Positions 1 to 12,955 of a DNA stretch of 64,000 bases are shown one piece after another. How positions within the stretch are numbered: the first letter of the stretch is position 1; every line of letters starts with the position of its first letter. A model generated the notes under the pieces. It saw only the letters and a program-made list of their open reading frames with translations, was not told the DNA's origin and ran no database searches. A program made the translations under genes and the position numbers. Source of the DNA: Timema cristinae (taxonomy: Eukaryota > Arthropoda > Insecta > Phasmatodea > Timematidae); the NCBI GenBank assembly GCA_039000515.1, contig JBCFYV010000912.1, forward strand, positions 1-64,000, written 5' to 3'.

Positions 1-869
1 AACTGTGGCGCCTTAAACCGGCGGTCGCGCAGTGACGCAGATTCAAATATAGAAACTGTGGCCCCTTAAACATGGCGGTAGTGTAGAGGAGTAATAGTAA
101 TAATATCTAACGTTAAATATATTTAATTCGATAATAACGATGATCCCCACCATATGTTCTCATTCCGCAAATGGGTTTCTTTTTACATACAATTAATATT
201 AACTACCATTATTTACATTAACATTATTCTTTACTTAATTCACAAATAATTGATTAACTAGTATTTGTGATACAATTAAATTTATTCATATCTGTTACTG
301 CCATCTTTTGTCATAACTTAAAACGTGATTCATGTTTTAATATTTGGAGTGCTATCTAACGGTTCAATCCTATACTTATGGTTATATCTGGTTTTATAGT
401 TGGTTGTTGTCACCCTGCTCACATCTTCTTTTCCCCTAGAATAAACGGTTATGAGGTTGTGGAATTCTTCTGTCAGCTTTTATATTTGATTTTAAATAGA
501 AACTGTCATTTGTTTTATTTAACTTGAGAAGTTAGCCAACATTTAAATTGAAACCACTACAATACAATGTACAGGATTAAGAATCAAAATTTATTTAATG
601 TTTCTTTAAATAAAGAAAAGTAAGATAGATAGTAGTGATTGCTTTAATTTTTTTGAATGAATGTTAATGAATGTTTTGAAAGCATACTCCTGTATATCCT
701 GACGATAAGTGGCCATATTACACTACCACTATAGACTGCTCATTTTCAATTTTATTAAGAGATGTAATGGAAGTAAAAAATATTATAAGAGAGCTTAGTA
801 ACTAAAAAGTTTGCCTTTTGATAAATGTTCTAATAAAGTACTAAAACACGGCTAAATTTTTTTGCAGAG

Positions 870-899
<30 letters not shown>
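870..899. repeat. (AT)n microsatellite
   Basis: Uninterrupted AT dinucleotide run directly before the LINE remnant. Confidence 0.95.
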
Positions 900-903
<4 letters not shown>

Positions 904-905
904 TT

Positions 906-1306
906 CTATTTAATAAATATACAACAGAAGGTAAATTTCCAGAACAACTGAAAATATCAACAATTATTCCCGTGTATAGTGGTGGCACTTTAAAATATGA
1001 TCCATCAATCTACAGGCCTACCGCACATATTTTTTCCATATCAAAAATATTAGAAAAAATAATGAAAGCTAGATTTATTAAGTTCTTAGACAAAAAACAT
1101 TTTTTCAAACACCCCCAATATTGAATTAGGTGGAAATATGATACACTAACTGCAGCTTTTGAATTGATTGATAAAATACAGAATACATTGAATGACAATA
1201 GGTGCTGTGTTTTCAGGAGCATTATAAATTGATTTAAAAAAGGCATTTGACACTGTCAAACAAGAAATTCTATTATACAAGTTGTCTAGAATAGGAATAA
1301 AAGTGT
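906..1306 (+). pseudogene. Decayed LINE (non-LTR) reverse transcriptase fragment
   Basis: Conceptual translation from 906 gives a typical non-LTR reverse transcriptase N-terminal half. It contains FPEQLK, IIPVY, an SIYRP block (usually NYRPIS), SKILEKIM and HPQY, where the family normally reads QYGFR. An in-frame stop follows at 1122. The frame then continues to a second stop near 1228, and an extra base precedes KKAFDTV, the region holding the first catalytic aspartate. The homology fades after the KLSRIGI segment. The YADD block, endonuclease and 3' end are absent, so this is a dead, truncated copy of a Jockey/CR1-type LINE. The clade is not resolved. The (AT)n tract at 870-899 abuts it. 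Confidence 0.85.
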
Positions 1307-1608
1307 CATGTAGTGAGCCAGAAGGCTGTGAATTTTGTTATTATTTGCTTTCTTTCACATTTCCATTTCCTGTACTCTCAACCATGTAATGGCGATGCTA
1401 GTCTGAGTAATATTATAATGGCATATTATATCTATTATCATCATGTGTAATTTTTACAAATAACATCCTTAGTCCAAACCTATAGTAAGGTTACAACTGA
1501 TTGCGATTCATTATTGTTTTTATTTCAGAAATCCAGATTAAATTTTGTGTCTAGTATCGTGTGTGTAGCTCTGGTGTGTGCAATTTTCGTACGCCAACGG
1601 TCTCGACA

Positions 1609-2299
1609 TGCCTAATTTTTCCACTTTTGACTCTCGTCTTGAGGACATCAAGTCATATTTTGCCAAGTTTGAACATTTATGCACCACTTAAACAATTGCA
1701 ACTGACGTAAGATTGCTTGGCTCCAGAGATGTACTGGCCCAGTCGCTTATCAGGTTTTAATAGATCTCTGTGCACCCAGGGTGTCACCGGGAACCAAGAC
1801 TCTCACCCAACTAAAGACTCTCCTCGAAACTAACTTCGCTCCCAAAAGATCAGTGTACGAAAAACGTTCTGCCTTTAGTTCTCGCAAACAGCGTGCGGAA
1901 GAGTCCTACATGGCCTTCAGCCTATCTTTACATTATCTTGCCACCACTTGTAGCTTAGGAACATTCCTGGATGATGCCCTCAAGTCGCAGTTTTATCTCA
2001 ATGTCACGTCGGACATGGTTCGTGACAAGATCAGGAATGAAGAGGGTAACTTCAGCTCCATGGTTGCTCTCGCCACTCGTTACGAGATCCCTGGGCCAGT
2101 CTCTGCTCTGGCCAATGCCAGCGACAACCCTAATCTCATCAACGCGGTTCGCCCATATCAACAAAAGAACAATAAATTCAAGAAAAAGTTCCAATCCAGT
2201 CAAGAACAAAAAAACTCAGCTCTCGTCAATCATCAGCAGTCTCAAAGTGCGTTATGTGCAGGTTATGTTGAACCTATGCAAGTATATAAATTACAATAA
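1609..2299 (+). pseudogene. Truncated Ty3/gypsy-type retrotransposon gag
   Basis: The frame opens at an ATG at 1609 and is closed by a TAA at about 1690, with a further break before the long open stretch at 1781-2299 (172 aa). That stretch matches the capsid pattern of K02A2.6-like Ty3/gypsy gag: a LLETNFAPK block, then a conserved arginine-rich helix (FSSRKQ), a LATTC..G.FLDDALKSQF block and a basic C-terminal region. The usual CCHC zinc knuckle, protease and polymerase do not follow; the sequence passes into AT-rich DNA after 2299. No LTR or primer-binding site was found nearby. It is a broken relic unlikely to make a functional protein. Family-level assignment is by pattern, not by a search. 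Confidence 0.75.
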
Positions 2300-2470
2300 T
2301 AGTAATACAAATAATACTACCATTTTTAATAAAACCAGCATGAATACCAAATATCTGTGGACTACTTTTGACAAACACAATATTTAATTTTTTGAATTTA
2401 GTATATAAATTTACATTGCTTTGAACTTTAAAATAAATTGAGCCTGATTGCTCCTAAAGTTTAAACTAAA

Positions 2471-2491
2471 TTATTATTATTATTATTATTG
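2471..2491. repeat. (TTA)n microsatellite
   Basis: Seven TTA/ATT triplets. The motif also ends SINE-A copies, but no SINE body is recognisable here. Confidence 0.9.
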
Positions 2492-2918
2492 TACGTTTTC
2501 AAAAGCTACGTCGCTAAATAATTATATACAGGTTTTAATAAATATTTATAGCTTATAATTGCTTCCTTTTTATTTCTTACTCTGAAATAAGCCAAAGATT
2601 GGCTCATTAAGTGTACAATGAATGTTGACTGCTTCACATGATTTAATACTACCTATTGGTTTTTACAAAAATTAACTTGGATCCAAATAAATGGATTGCG
2701 GAATATTGTGTATAATTTAAAACGGTATTGTATTTTTTATAATAATATAGCTAAGACACCAAGATAAATACTATAATGAAATGTCAAAAATCATTCATGT
2801 ATAAAATACAAAATAAATATTATTTTGACAAGGTATTGTGTGAAGATAAAAATAATCAAGTACCCTTTAATACAATGGAAATAAAATTAATTAATTTGGT
2901 TGATAGTATACCTGTAGG

Positions 2919-2946
2919 CAATAATAATAATAATAATAATAATAAT
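2919..2946. repeat. (AAT)n microsatellite
   Basis: About nine AAT triplets. They give the asparagine run in a short 68-codon open frame (2776-2982) that is otherwise AT-driven and not gene-like. Confidence 0.9.
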
Positions 2947-3034
2947 GTAATTTCAAGACTAGTAGAACCTGATAGGGAATAAATAACTATCTATTAATCT
3001 AAAATTAATTTTCTATTTTAACTCAACAAATGTT

Positions 3035-3395
3035 TGGTGGTGTAGGTACATGGTTTTAACAGATTTGTTTGGTTGGCTTGGATTTCTTCTTTGCTCTAAT
3101 GATCCGAGTTCCTGACTAAATATTCAGGGTTCCCAGGTTTTATCAAGACTCTTTTAAATTATATGTGAAGCAATGAGTCTGTAACAGGTTCAACTCAGCT
3201 TAGTGAGGAAAAAACATGAGGGGTTACTTGGACGAAAAAAGTAACGCCTCTGGTCTAAGAAAGTGAAATTAATTATTGGAGGTTTTGTAATGCTGTCAAC
3301 ATGCCACCTTTATATGCACAAGTTGTCTTGCCCAAAAGTCCGCGGCCACTTGGTCGGTATGATTCGATTGTGGACTACACAACGGATTTATTTGT
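3035..3395 (+). repeat. Dispersed repeat family C, copy 1 (SINE-like)
   Basis: This segment aligns by eye with 7435-7735 over most of its length. Shared blocks include an early GAGTTCCT, a central AAACTGAGATTAATGG-type block, GGAGG(G)TTTTGT(A/T)(A/G)TGCTG and a terminal TTGGTCGGTAT...TCG block. Two separately decayed copies with no coding potential suggest a SINE or other short non-autonomous element. Its head is weakly tRNA-like at best. Orientation is provisional. Confidence 0.6.
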
Positions 3396-3620
3396 TGGCC
3401 TAGTTTAATATTACAGACTGTTATAAATGTATGTCTTGGGAAGATAAAAATCTTTGAAAGAATCAAATAGGCTTACTGAGAAAATAATAAATATTACGTT
3501 TATTTATTATACAAAAATGAGCTGTATTATAGAGTTAAAAAGTAATAGTATGACTATCTATTCTCGTGTAGTTATTTTCTACAATTGATTATAAATCCCT
3601 CAGTTCCGGTTTTTAAATAT

Positions 3621-3621
<1 letters not shown>

Positions 3622-3655
<34 letters not shown>
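3622..3655. repeat. (AT)n microsatellite
   Basis: Uninterrupted AT run of about 33 bases. Confidence 0.95.
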
Positions 3656-3659
<4 letters not shown>

Positions 3660-6243
3660 TGTGATGATGTGTATGCAGTATTTTTATCTGACACATCTTA
3701 TTTTTTTTATGATGGTTCAATACTTTATAATAATGTTATAAATTTCTTCAGTGTAATTGTTAACAAAATGTAAAAAAAAAAAAAAAAGCTACAGTACTGC
3801 TACTACTGTAGTTGATGAACTTTAGGCTTCAATTGAAAATTATTTCAGTTAAATTAAACCTACCTCTTTCAAAATTCTGGTTTACAGTGTGTAGATACTA
3901 CCAATTGCAAATAAAATAATAGTCTAAATTCGAATCTATTTATTGGTGTCAAAAAGTTATTTATTTAAATTACGTTTTAGTTTTATTTGAATTTTATTAT
4001 TATTATTCTAAATATTGTTTGCTATATATTTATATTATTATCTACATTTATTCAAAGATATGTATTTTTTTATTAGGTTTTTGGGGGGTGAGGTTAGCAA
4101 ATGTATTAGCTCATTCTGACTCAGATCGTTGAAGTAAAGTAGTGAACGAGTATTTTAGTTTTATGTGTGTTTCTTTTGGTGGGATAAAAATATTGGTAAG
4201 TAATCAAATACACTAACGAGAATTAATATGTGATTTGGTTAGTGCATTCCTCAGTTTTACTTGGTACTTAAAATACCCGTAATTTCACTGCAATCTAAGA
4301 TTTTTAACACTTGTGACAACCATTAGGGGTGTGTCACCGTTTAGTAAATAGCGTGGACTATAGTGTGAACTTACTTCAAATTATATGTGGTGTCTCATGA
4401 AAGCGGATGACACACTTATAAAGTTCCTACTAAATTAATAACGCTAAAATTATGTAGGTATTATTGTATGAATAACTATCCTAGTCTTTTTCTTTTCCGG
4501 CGCCATTTGCAGGATTCTCGTAGAAGGTGGGGGTATTAGATTAACTTGTTACTAGCAACTTTCATCTTTTTCTGCTCAATTTATCATAGTTTGTTTCATG
4601 GTTTTGTGTCATTAATGGATTATTTGAAAAATACGAAAATTTTAAATTTTCTTAACATCGACTAATTTATTTAATTATGGTCGGCTGCTGTTCTAACATC
4701 TGTTCTACCTCCCCAAGTAGATGAAACATTTTGTTGTGTTTAGTTGGAAGGTGTTGCCTGTCTGTCGGCCTTATCACTCTTTGATTGGTATCAGAGTGAA
4801 GAATTTAGTATATTTAAGTTTCATTCAGTGTATAATTGGTGTGTTTAGTGATTCGAAATTTATGTGAAAGTGTAAAAAGTGAAAACTTGAAAATTATAAT
4901 AAATTATTTTGACAGTGAAGTGTTAGAGGGATTTTAGTGAATTATACAATATCTAAATTATGATTTTATCTTTTTCAAAGGGAGTGTAGGCTTATTACAT
5001 TAATGGTAAAGTCATATATTCCTTAATCACCAAGGATAAAAGGAGACTAATCGGTGTTTATGGTAAATTTCTTAATGTTATCCTGTTGATTGTGTCCAGT
5101 TCAAGCTACTTGCACATCAAAGAATTGGTAAGATTTCACTTTTGATCAAATACCTTTTGTTTCAAACTTGTCTGTACATAGAATTTTTTTATTAAGTGAT
5201 AACATTAAAGGCTGTCTGAATAGTCTGCTCACTACACACTTGTACACTTTAGTGCACACTCTAGTGTAGCAGTGTAACACATAGTTCAAGATAAAATACC
5301 TACCTTTAAATGTAAAGTTACAGTTTTCTAGGAGGAAGGCAACTAATCCTACATGTTTTGTCCTCCTATATGTCCCATAAAAAAATGCTAACAATATTTG
5401 TATTTGCATGTCTGGAGCCAGATTAAGTTGGTTATGATACTTCGATTTGGTTCCAGTGTATAGTGAGAATTTAAAATTCACTAAACACATCCAGTCACAA
5501 ATATTGTCTCGTCTGCCAGATATATGTACCTATAATATTTTTAACTATTAATGTGTTTAATTTTTTTTCGTGACACTCTTAATTTTACCTCACGGAACTC
5601 AATTTAGGAAACGCTCAAGAGTAAAACGTCTTAATGGTCTCCTAAAGTGCTTAGGATTGATGTATATTACATTTCAGGCAGTATAATACAGCCAACGCTT
5701 CCTGGTGGCTACTTTTTAAACACACTCCAAGCTTCTTTTACAGACTTTGTATCTAATTTGCTTGATGGCCATTAAGAGACCAACTCAACACTGATAGAGT
5801 GCACAGTCTTCAGAGTCCTGATCCTTAATTCTTTAGTCTTCACCAATGTGTATAAGTTGATCCATATATAACTTTCTAAGGACTAGTCATGGGACTACTA
5901 AGTACTACCAATCACAGCAAAGTAAATATGTGCATACACATCAAAATGGAAAGCCCCAATGGCAGCAAAAGAATCTTTTGCTATGGAAATAAATACAAAA
6001 TGAAAGTTGTCCTATAGTTGTCCAAACATAGCTATTTCAGAAATATTATTTTGAAAATTAAAATTCCAGGAAGCGGGGCATCTCAAACAGTTTTATGAGA
6101 AATACCAAGTTCCCAGAAAGAATGGCGTCATTTTGGCAGTTTTAACTCCCCTTTAGTATTTATAATAACCTCTGCTTCACCTAAAATGTCCACTTGCATC
6201 ATAGTCTAGACAATTTTCTTTCAAAGAGTTAAATTGGACATAG
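3656..6243. other. Unassigned AT-rich DNA
   Basis: No repeat family, conserved frame or RNA signature was recognised. A 114-codon open frame on the minus strand (5146-5490) has no recognisable motif and is judged a chance frame. Confidence 0.6.
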
Positions 6244-6254
6244 TCTACAACTTT

Positions 6255-6410
6255 CTCATTGACTAGCTAACACGCTAGTTCCGTGTTGAGATAGACTGAC
6301 GAGGAGATCGATTTTCAAATCTCGCTTGGGTGAACTGTGGGGGTCTCCTAAATGGTTTTCTACTCTCCCTCCACGCGATAGCGGATTAACTTCCTGTGTC
6401 CATCATTAAC
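6255..6410 (+). repeat. SINE-B copy, 5' two-thirds
   Basis: tRNA-like head with a GACTAGCTAACACGCTAGTT A-box region, a degraded B-box, and the family body (GGTGAACTG, a TCCTAAATGG block and CTCTCCCTCCACGC). The 3' tail with CGAACGGGTAGTAAG is missing. Confidence 0.75.
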
Positions 6411-6616
6411 AAATAACTTTAAAAATACAGTTGTCTAAAACCTTAAATCAAGGATCAATTAACCCTCAAACTTTACACTTTTCCCTGGGTAGAACCCTCG
6501 ACTCCATATTAACTGGGGTAATTCCATACCCTCGATGTTCTCAATGTTGCGTACTTGTTACCTGGTCACCTGGGATTTCAGAATGCTTAGTCTGTAAGTT
6601 CACTGTCTTGACGACC

Positions 6617-6628
6617 CCCCCCCCCCCG
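6617..6628. repeat. Poly-C tract
   Basis: A run of about 12 C. Such homopolymers recur across the window, often at repeat boundaries. Confidence 0.8.
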
Positions 6629-7102
6629 GCCCAATATATTTCGTTGTGCGATATCACTGGCTAATACACCCCATCAAGGATATAGGGCTACTAATACACA
6701 CACACACCATCTTATTTACTAAATTATGTCTGAGTTTTGTATACAAAGGGACAACTCATATAATTTATTTTACATATTTTTTCCAGTTTAAAATTTTGTT
6801 GTAGAGTACTTTTGTTCAAACCCAAATTAAACTATTTATTATTTACAATTTCTTAATACATATTTACTATTTATTATTTACAATTTTTTAATACATATTT
6901 ACTATTTATTATTCACAATTTTTAATACATATATAAAAGATGAAATTTATAATGATATTCACGCTGTGAGGGGCATAAATTATAGTGATACCGGATTTTA
7001 AATGATGATTATGCGGATTTGAACTCCGCCAGCATTTCACATGATTTTCAAATACAACGGAGTTTGTTTTAAAACTTTCTTTCTTTATAATACAGTGTAT
7101 TG

Positions 7103-7235
7103 AAATTATTTCTGAAAATGCGTGATTCTCCTTTGGTGAAGTATTAAAAGGGAACTTTACATACATTCCCTTAAAACACATTTCATCCATGACTTTTTGA
7201 ATATATGAGAGGGGTACAAAACAGTATCATTACAA
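7103..7235 (+). repeat. Dispersed repeat R3 (possible LTR), 3' fragment
   Basis: Matches the 3' parts of the copies at 47270-47806 (+) and 11330-11830 (-). Shared landmarks are ATTATTTCTGAAAA, a CATCCATGACTTT block, TATATGAGAGGGGTACAAA and the end CAGTATCATTACA. All three copies stop being similar at this same terminal motif, so it is probably the true element end. See the 47.3 kb copy for discussion. Confidence 0.65.
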
Positions 7236-7434
7236 ATTTTATGGTATATTAGTGAAAACTTTATTTTAGGGGAAAATACTTTTGAAAAACTCTTTTAGTG
7301 TCACATAGAAATTTAGGTTTTGTTAGTTTATAAACATAATAATAAACATAATCTTTTGCATAGTAAAATACTTTTGGTGATATGACGGGCATATTCCATT
7401 CATTTAAATAAATTATGTTTACATTGTTTTTTAA

Positions 7435-7735
7435 TTATGAGGAGTGGTATAATCTAGTGGCTACAGGTCCAGAGTTCCTTTGTTTGATACTCGGTGCTTC
7501 CAAAATTTATCTGGAATAGGGTCAAACTCAACCCTGTGAAAACAAATGAGCTAATTAAATAAAGTAGTAGCGGCTCTGTCATAGAAAACTGAGATTAATG
7601 GCTGGAGGGTTTGTTGTGCTGATCACATTTCCACAAATGTTGGCAATATTATCGCTTATGACAGCGGCTGATTGGTCGGTATAGCTCGCTTGTCGGGGTC
7701 ACACCATGGAGTGTTTTAATTTGATTAGACCCAAA
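7435..7735 (+). repeat. Dispersed repeat family C, copy 2 (SINE-like)
   Basis: Second copy of the repeat at 3035-3395, better preserved. It has GAGTTCCT, a GAAAACTGAGATTAATGG block, GGAGGGTTTGTTGTGCTGAT and TTGGTCGGTATAGCTCG, ending near a CACACCATGG motif. Confidence 0.6.
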
Positions 7736-7739
7736 GACA

Positions 7740-9550
7740 ATATTAAAATCCACACTATTTGATTTTCTGTAAATAATTTTGGTGTGTTTTAAAAATTAAA
7801 ATATTTTTTCTAGTAAGTATACAAAGAAAAATATAGTCTTTACAATAGTAAGATGCACTCAAATCTCAAGAAAGGAGTTAATGTTTCCACTGAGAGCTTT
7901 AAATAAAATTGTCTTTCAGCTCAATAAGGAAATGGCTGAATGCAAATTGGGCGTGGGGGCTTCAGGGAAGAAGGGAAGAGGGCTTGCCCACTTGTACTCA
8001 TGACATCACAGAGAATAATTTGTGCAGGTGGCACTTTGCCACCAAGACTTGGGACAGGGACAGATGATGTCAAGTTTTGATACTAACTTTTTATTATTAC
8101 TATTATTATCAGTAGCCCTACAGGTGTACATATATTTGGGGAATATATGAGAAACCTGAAAATGCCCAAGTGTTTTAAACTATCAAGAAATGTCAGGAAA
8201 TTCTGTAATTTATCAGGGAAAATAGTAAGCTAGCTGTATTTTGTTGACCAGGCGATTGAAATATTTTTATTACATCTTGTACCTTTATATAAATATTTAA
8301 ATACAACAATTTATTTAATTCTAGTATCTCTAAAATATAATTAGCTATGCATAAAAATCTCTCGTTAGGGTAAATCTGGGATTAAACAAGTCTCTATTTT
8401 TTATTCCCCTATCCTAATTTCTCTTAACTATTCCCATTTTTAATATTAATTTTTATAAATGTATAATTTTACTAACATATTTCTACACAATAATTATAAT
8501 TACATTGAATTTCCTTAGACCTGAAGATGGTGTAACAACCTTTTCATTTATTACTCCTTACCAAATAAATATGAACATTATTTAAAAAAAATTACTTATG
8601 AAAGAATAAATACTTTATGTAATTTACTTTTCAGTTTGCATTATAGGTTTAATAAAAACTGCACAAATAAAATGAAATGTGCACAGCGGGTCTATTATAG
8701 CCCTCCTGTGTATTTGGTCATTTAACCCTAGATAATTGTAAAGAACATAAAAAAACCTCTTTAATGTTAAATTAACATTGTGAGTGTTAAACATTCAGAA
8801 AATGACAAAATTAAAGAACCTACCCCACAGGCAAAAATGCTTTTATTAATCTCACAATAAATTTAAAATGTTTGATCAATGACCTCCAAGCTTTACACAC
8901 TATTTAATTTACAAGCCAATGCTTTAAATAAGTTTATCTTTTGTGTACATAAATGCTTTTTTGTGTCATTTTGAATTTTATTTTCAAGATGCATTTATAC
9001 TTTATAATTTGTTTGTCCTTCAGCATTTACCTCTAATAACATAGGTAGGCTTTTATAGCACACTGGCATTGCTTTTGGACTTAATTCATGGAAGAAATAT
9101 AATGAAATTTTCAACTATTGTGAAACGACCATTTCATTAGCTACTATAAAAATATTACAAATTCACAGTCATTGAATTGATCTTTTTTTTTACTTTTAGA
9201 ATAGTTGAAGGCCACCTACAAAATATAGGCTTAATTCTTTTAAGATTATCTTTATTTATACGATAAATTAAAATCATTAATATCTAAAAACAAATGTTTA
9301 TATTATGTGAATTGTAAATATTTCTATAAAATACTTTTGTTTAAAACCACTTCCATACTTTTTTCAAAAATTTTGTTTTAAATTTGTTTGAGTTACAGAA
9401 GTCACAGTTCTATTTGGTAATGTAAGATTTAAGTTGCATCTCCTATGCGTATGCGTTTTATTTTTTATTAAAACAGCGCTTAAAACTAGAACCGTCACTA
9501 TTACCAAATTACGCACACGTTTCCATGATAACTACTTTTTATCAATAGTA
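7740..9550. other. Unassigned AT-rich DNA
   Basis: A moderately GC-richer patch at 7925-8080 contains a short perfect hairpin (8027-8043), but no gene or known repeat was recognised. Confidence 0.6.
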
Positions 9551-9553
9551 GGT

Positions 9554-9792
9554 AACCCTCGTTGGCTGGATGGTCTAACATGCTACTCTTGCAATAGACT
9601 ATATTGCCGATTAAGGGAAGATCGAGGTTCGAATCGCGGTCTGGTGTACTTAGAGGTTTAAAAAAATCACTCTCCCTACACGCAAATCTGGGTACATTTC
9701 CTGTAAATATAACCTTCTTAATCCCTAAAACCACTAGTGTGATTAGTACAATTAGTATAACCTAAATGGTTAGTAAGACACGGTGCTAAAAT
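9554..9792 (+). repeat. SINE-B, near full length
   Basis: tRNA-like head (GGATGGTCTAACATGCTACT) and a good RNA polymerase III B-box (GGTTCGAATC) about 55 bases on. The body (CACTCTCCCTACACGCAAAT) and a diverged 3' end (GGTTAGTAAGACACGGTGCT) follow. The start lies just after the GGTAACCC context. Confidence 0.85.
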
Positions 9793-10432
9793 ATAGTTGG
9801 GTCATTTGGCAAATGGTTGACTGAATTCAGTTCGAAAATAGAGCTGGTGTGTTCGGGAAGGAAGGTGTCGGGGGATCTGGAGGTTGTACCCATACGGCAT
9901 TCACGATATGTTTTTACCTGGATGACAGTTCGAAAATCATCTATTTAGATTTTGGGTTGCCAACACTTATAAAAGACACAGTTTTGTTATAAATGTAAAG
10001 ATCTTTAATTACCTGTTATAACTTACATTTAAAATAACGTAAACTTAAGTTTTCTCATACTATTTCATTTTTTTAAATAATGTCTTTTTATCCAACTCGA
10101 AACAATATTTTAAACATAATTAAAAGTACTTATTCTTAGTTTTTAACGTTATTGATTTTGTGTAATATAGTGCACACATCAATATCTTTTAATACAGGCA
10201 TCATATTTACTTGGAAAAGAGAAAATTGTTTTAATTTTTTTACTTGCAATAAATGATTTTATGATTATTATATCGTATTTTGAAATATTTAACTGCATAA
10301 AATATTTGCATCATTGTAAAAAACTTGTTTACCGTCATGTTTAATCATATGGTTTAGACTCGTCAGTGGCCATTTTGAAGCTATGTTCGTTAGAAGTTTT
10401 TTGTGAAAGTGGCGTGAATATTTAAAAAAAAA

Positions 10433-10530
10433 GTGGAATTCGATTCTCGGTCGGTTGTACTGAGGGTGGTTTTCTTAAATGGTTTTCCACTCTCCTTCCA
10501 CACAAATAAGTTAGTTTTAAGTCATGTGCT
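10433..10530 (+). repeat. SINE-B, body fragment
   Basis: Begins at the B-box (GATTCTCGGTCGG) and continues through GGTGGTTTTCTTAAATGG and CACTCTCCTTCCACACAAAT. Head and 3' end are missing. Confidence 0.7.
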
Positions 10531-11329
10531 TGTAGGCTATTATTGTTTTCACGTCAGCTAGAACCTACTTTTTTCCAAACAAGTCGTGTAGAGAGACGGT
10601 ATTAGTGTAAACGCTAAGGAAATGTGTTTGAGGTAAATAATGCAATTTGAAATTTGAATAATTTTATGAGTTCAAAAACCTTAAACCAAATTCAAAGATA
10701 TGAAATATTTTTTAGGTTAAAGAATTAATGTGAAGTTTATGCCTTCATGCTTTCCGCAAAGATTAACAATAAAAGTTCTGGTGTAGAAGTGGACAACGCC
10801 AATCTGACAATCTTCGATGTGTTAGTTAAATTCTAGCTATGTTTAGTTTTAATTTCTTTTAAATAAGACGTTGCCTATTCATATAATGTAAATTTAAATT
10901 TTCACGCCATTTTTTTTTTTTTTCAAATTAAGGTACTTTTATATAGAAACAAAGTTCCAAAAATATTTATTCTTAAGACCTGGCTTTCAAAAATACGCCC
11001 TATCGCTGTATAATTATTTCATTTTCCAGTGTAATTGTGTCCAATTGAAATAGCACTGCAAATGTATTTGCAATTGTTTGTGCGTTGGTGTACAAGTCAC
11101 TGAATATAATTACAAAGTCGTCAAGAATAATTTGGATTTCGGTTACACATTTTCCTGAATTGATTGTGTGCCTTGGCTTACAAAAAATCCTTAATGTTTG
11201 TAACTCGATCATAACGTTTACATTAAAGATCCTTAATTATAGCCAGTGCTTGGTTCTTGAAAGCAGAAATGCCGCTAATCATATCGCCAATTGTTTTATT
11301 TTTCTCTTTTAATATAAAGGGCAATAAAC

Positions 11330-11830
11330 AAGTGTAATGATACTGATTTGGACCCCTCTCGTATATTAAAAAAGTCACGGGTGAAGTGCATTTTTCTTTA
11401 TAGTATTGTATGTAAAATATCCTTTCAATACTTCATCCATGGAGTATCACGCGCGTTTCAGAAATAATGTCAGTCTTGCACCATTACACTTATTTTTTCT
11501 TTCAAAGATTAACTCCGTAGTGTTTACCAAAAAAGCAAGTCACGTTAGCTCCCTCTACACAATAGGAAGCTAGCCTTAACAACCCTGTCGTCAGGACTCT
11601 TTCTATTGGTTTTGTCAATGGAGACAAGAGGTCCAAGAGGCACGAGGTGGGTCATATATAAGCCGCTTGTGCGTATGAATCCATAGTAGTAACATAAATC
11701 TACACAGCATACGGAACGTGTAATGTCACAGAAAAATAATCTGTAATTCAACTAAAGCTGTATAATCTAATATCACATCTTCGGTGCTGAAGGTGAAATC
11801 ATCTTAATAAATCGTGTGCAACATTAAAAG
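11330..11830 (-). repeat. Dispersed repeat R3 (possible solo LTR)
   Basis: Read on the minus strand this matches 47270-47806. Best conserved is 11562-11680 (minus): CATACGCACAAGCGGC, a TTATATATGAC TATA-like motif, then AATAGAAAGAGTCCTG and AAGGCTAGCTTC. Further 3' come ATTATTTCTGAAA and the end CAGTATCATTACA. Length about 500 bases, no coding potential. A TATA motif inside a non-coding dispersed unit with a fixed 3' end would fit an LTR, but no internal region, primer-binding site or TG/CA ends were confirmed. Confidence 0.6.
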
Positions 11831-11839
11831 TCTTATTTA

Positions 11840-12955
11840 TCTTATCAAAATAAAAATGGGAAGTAATCAGATCGTTTAACCGCGTAAGTTCGCAGTAAGG
11901 CACGCTCACGTAGACATCATAGAAAAGAACTGACATAAAGATATTTGGCGCTCGATCACAGGGCTATATATACCAATTATCTCATATAAATATAATTCAA
12001 TAACGTTTTACAATGTTTTCCCATAAAATCTACCAAAAATGCAAGATCACATACCCAATCGAGATCATACAATTGATGATAATCCTCAGACCTCTTTTGA
12101 AGAAAACTGATGATACCGTCCAATAAGTCAAGAAATATATGCAAAAACAACTCCGGCTAAGTCATCTAACATCCGTGTGCAAAAAACAAAATCTGGTTTC
12201 TTATCGTAAAGTTGCGTTAAAAAAAATCACTTTTGAAGATGCAATACGAGATTTTAAAAGCAATATCTATGACACATTTTGTATAAAATCTATTGCTGGC
12301 TAAAACTCGCTGATGAATGATGCAATGATAGGTTAATAAATCATTAAATCTTTATATTCCTGACATTAATCAGTTGAGACAAGAGAATCTGCTTTTTCCA
12401 CGAAAATATTCATGATAAATTCACACTACCAGAAAACGAGCGGTTTACATTTTGTTGTTATTTTATGACTCGCTTGAAAGGAGGCGATAGTTGCAGCCTT
12501 AGATTGATCGTTTGGGTTTGATAATATGTGCCATTGCGCAGTCAGTCAAGATTTCAGTTCCTGTCATTATTTATTATTTCACTGTTGGGTGGGAAATTAG
12601 ACTGGTATTTACCATGTAGTGCGTTGAGGTGCCTCCAGATTCCCTTTTATCACATGGAAGTATTGCAATTCAAGCATCAACACATTTCTTTAACCACATA
12701 GCGAAAAATAAGTCCATTTGCCATTCTTGATGAAAAAGATAAGTTTTAGCTCTTTATGTAGCATTAATTTTCACGAAACTTAACAAAAACAAAAGATTAA
12801 CAAAACCTAAAATAGCTAGACGTGGAAATAAGATAACGGTAACTCCCAACAATCGGGGTTTTCCATAATTCTCTTGTCATTTTGGCAACTTTCCCTTGAG
12901 AGCTGCTCGCTTACCCCCTGAAAGGTACCCGCGTACCCCAATTTGAGATCCACTG
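11840..12955 (-). mobile_element. hAT element (decayed, left boundary uncertain)
   Basis: The right boundary is clear. Read on the minus strand from 12955 it starts CAGTGGATCTCAAATTGGGG and continues into a GTACGCGGGTACC block, a classic hAT end, and it leads into the transposase remnant at 12010-12260. The opposite end was not found and may be deleted against repeat R3; 11840 is only an outer limit. Immediately to the right, GTCTAAG is the A-box of a SINE-B head, so the hAT entered a SINE. Confidence 0.65.
12010..12260 (-). pseudogene. hAT transposase remnant
   Basis: Minus-strand translation gives blocks characteristic of the hAT transposase core. From the 5' side these are LHTDVR-stop-LSR (the family reads LHTEVRWLSR, with the tryptophan codon now TGA), then after a frameshift DLLDGIISFLQK, then DWVCDLAFLVDFM. 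At least two in-frame stops and one frameshift are visible. It resembles the hAT lineage that also gave vertebrate ZBED5-like genes, but the clade is inferred. The matching terminal inverted repeat lies at 12955, on the 5' side of this strand. Confidence 0.8.
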
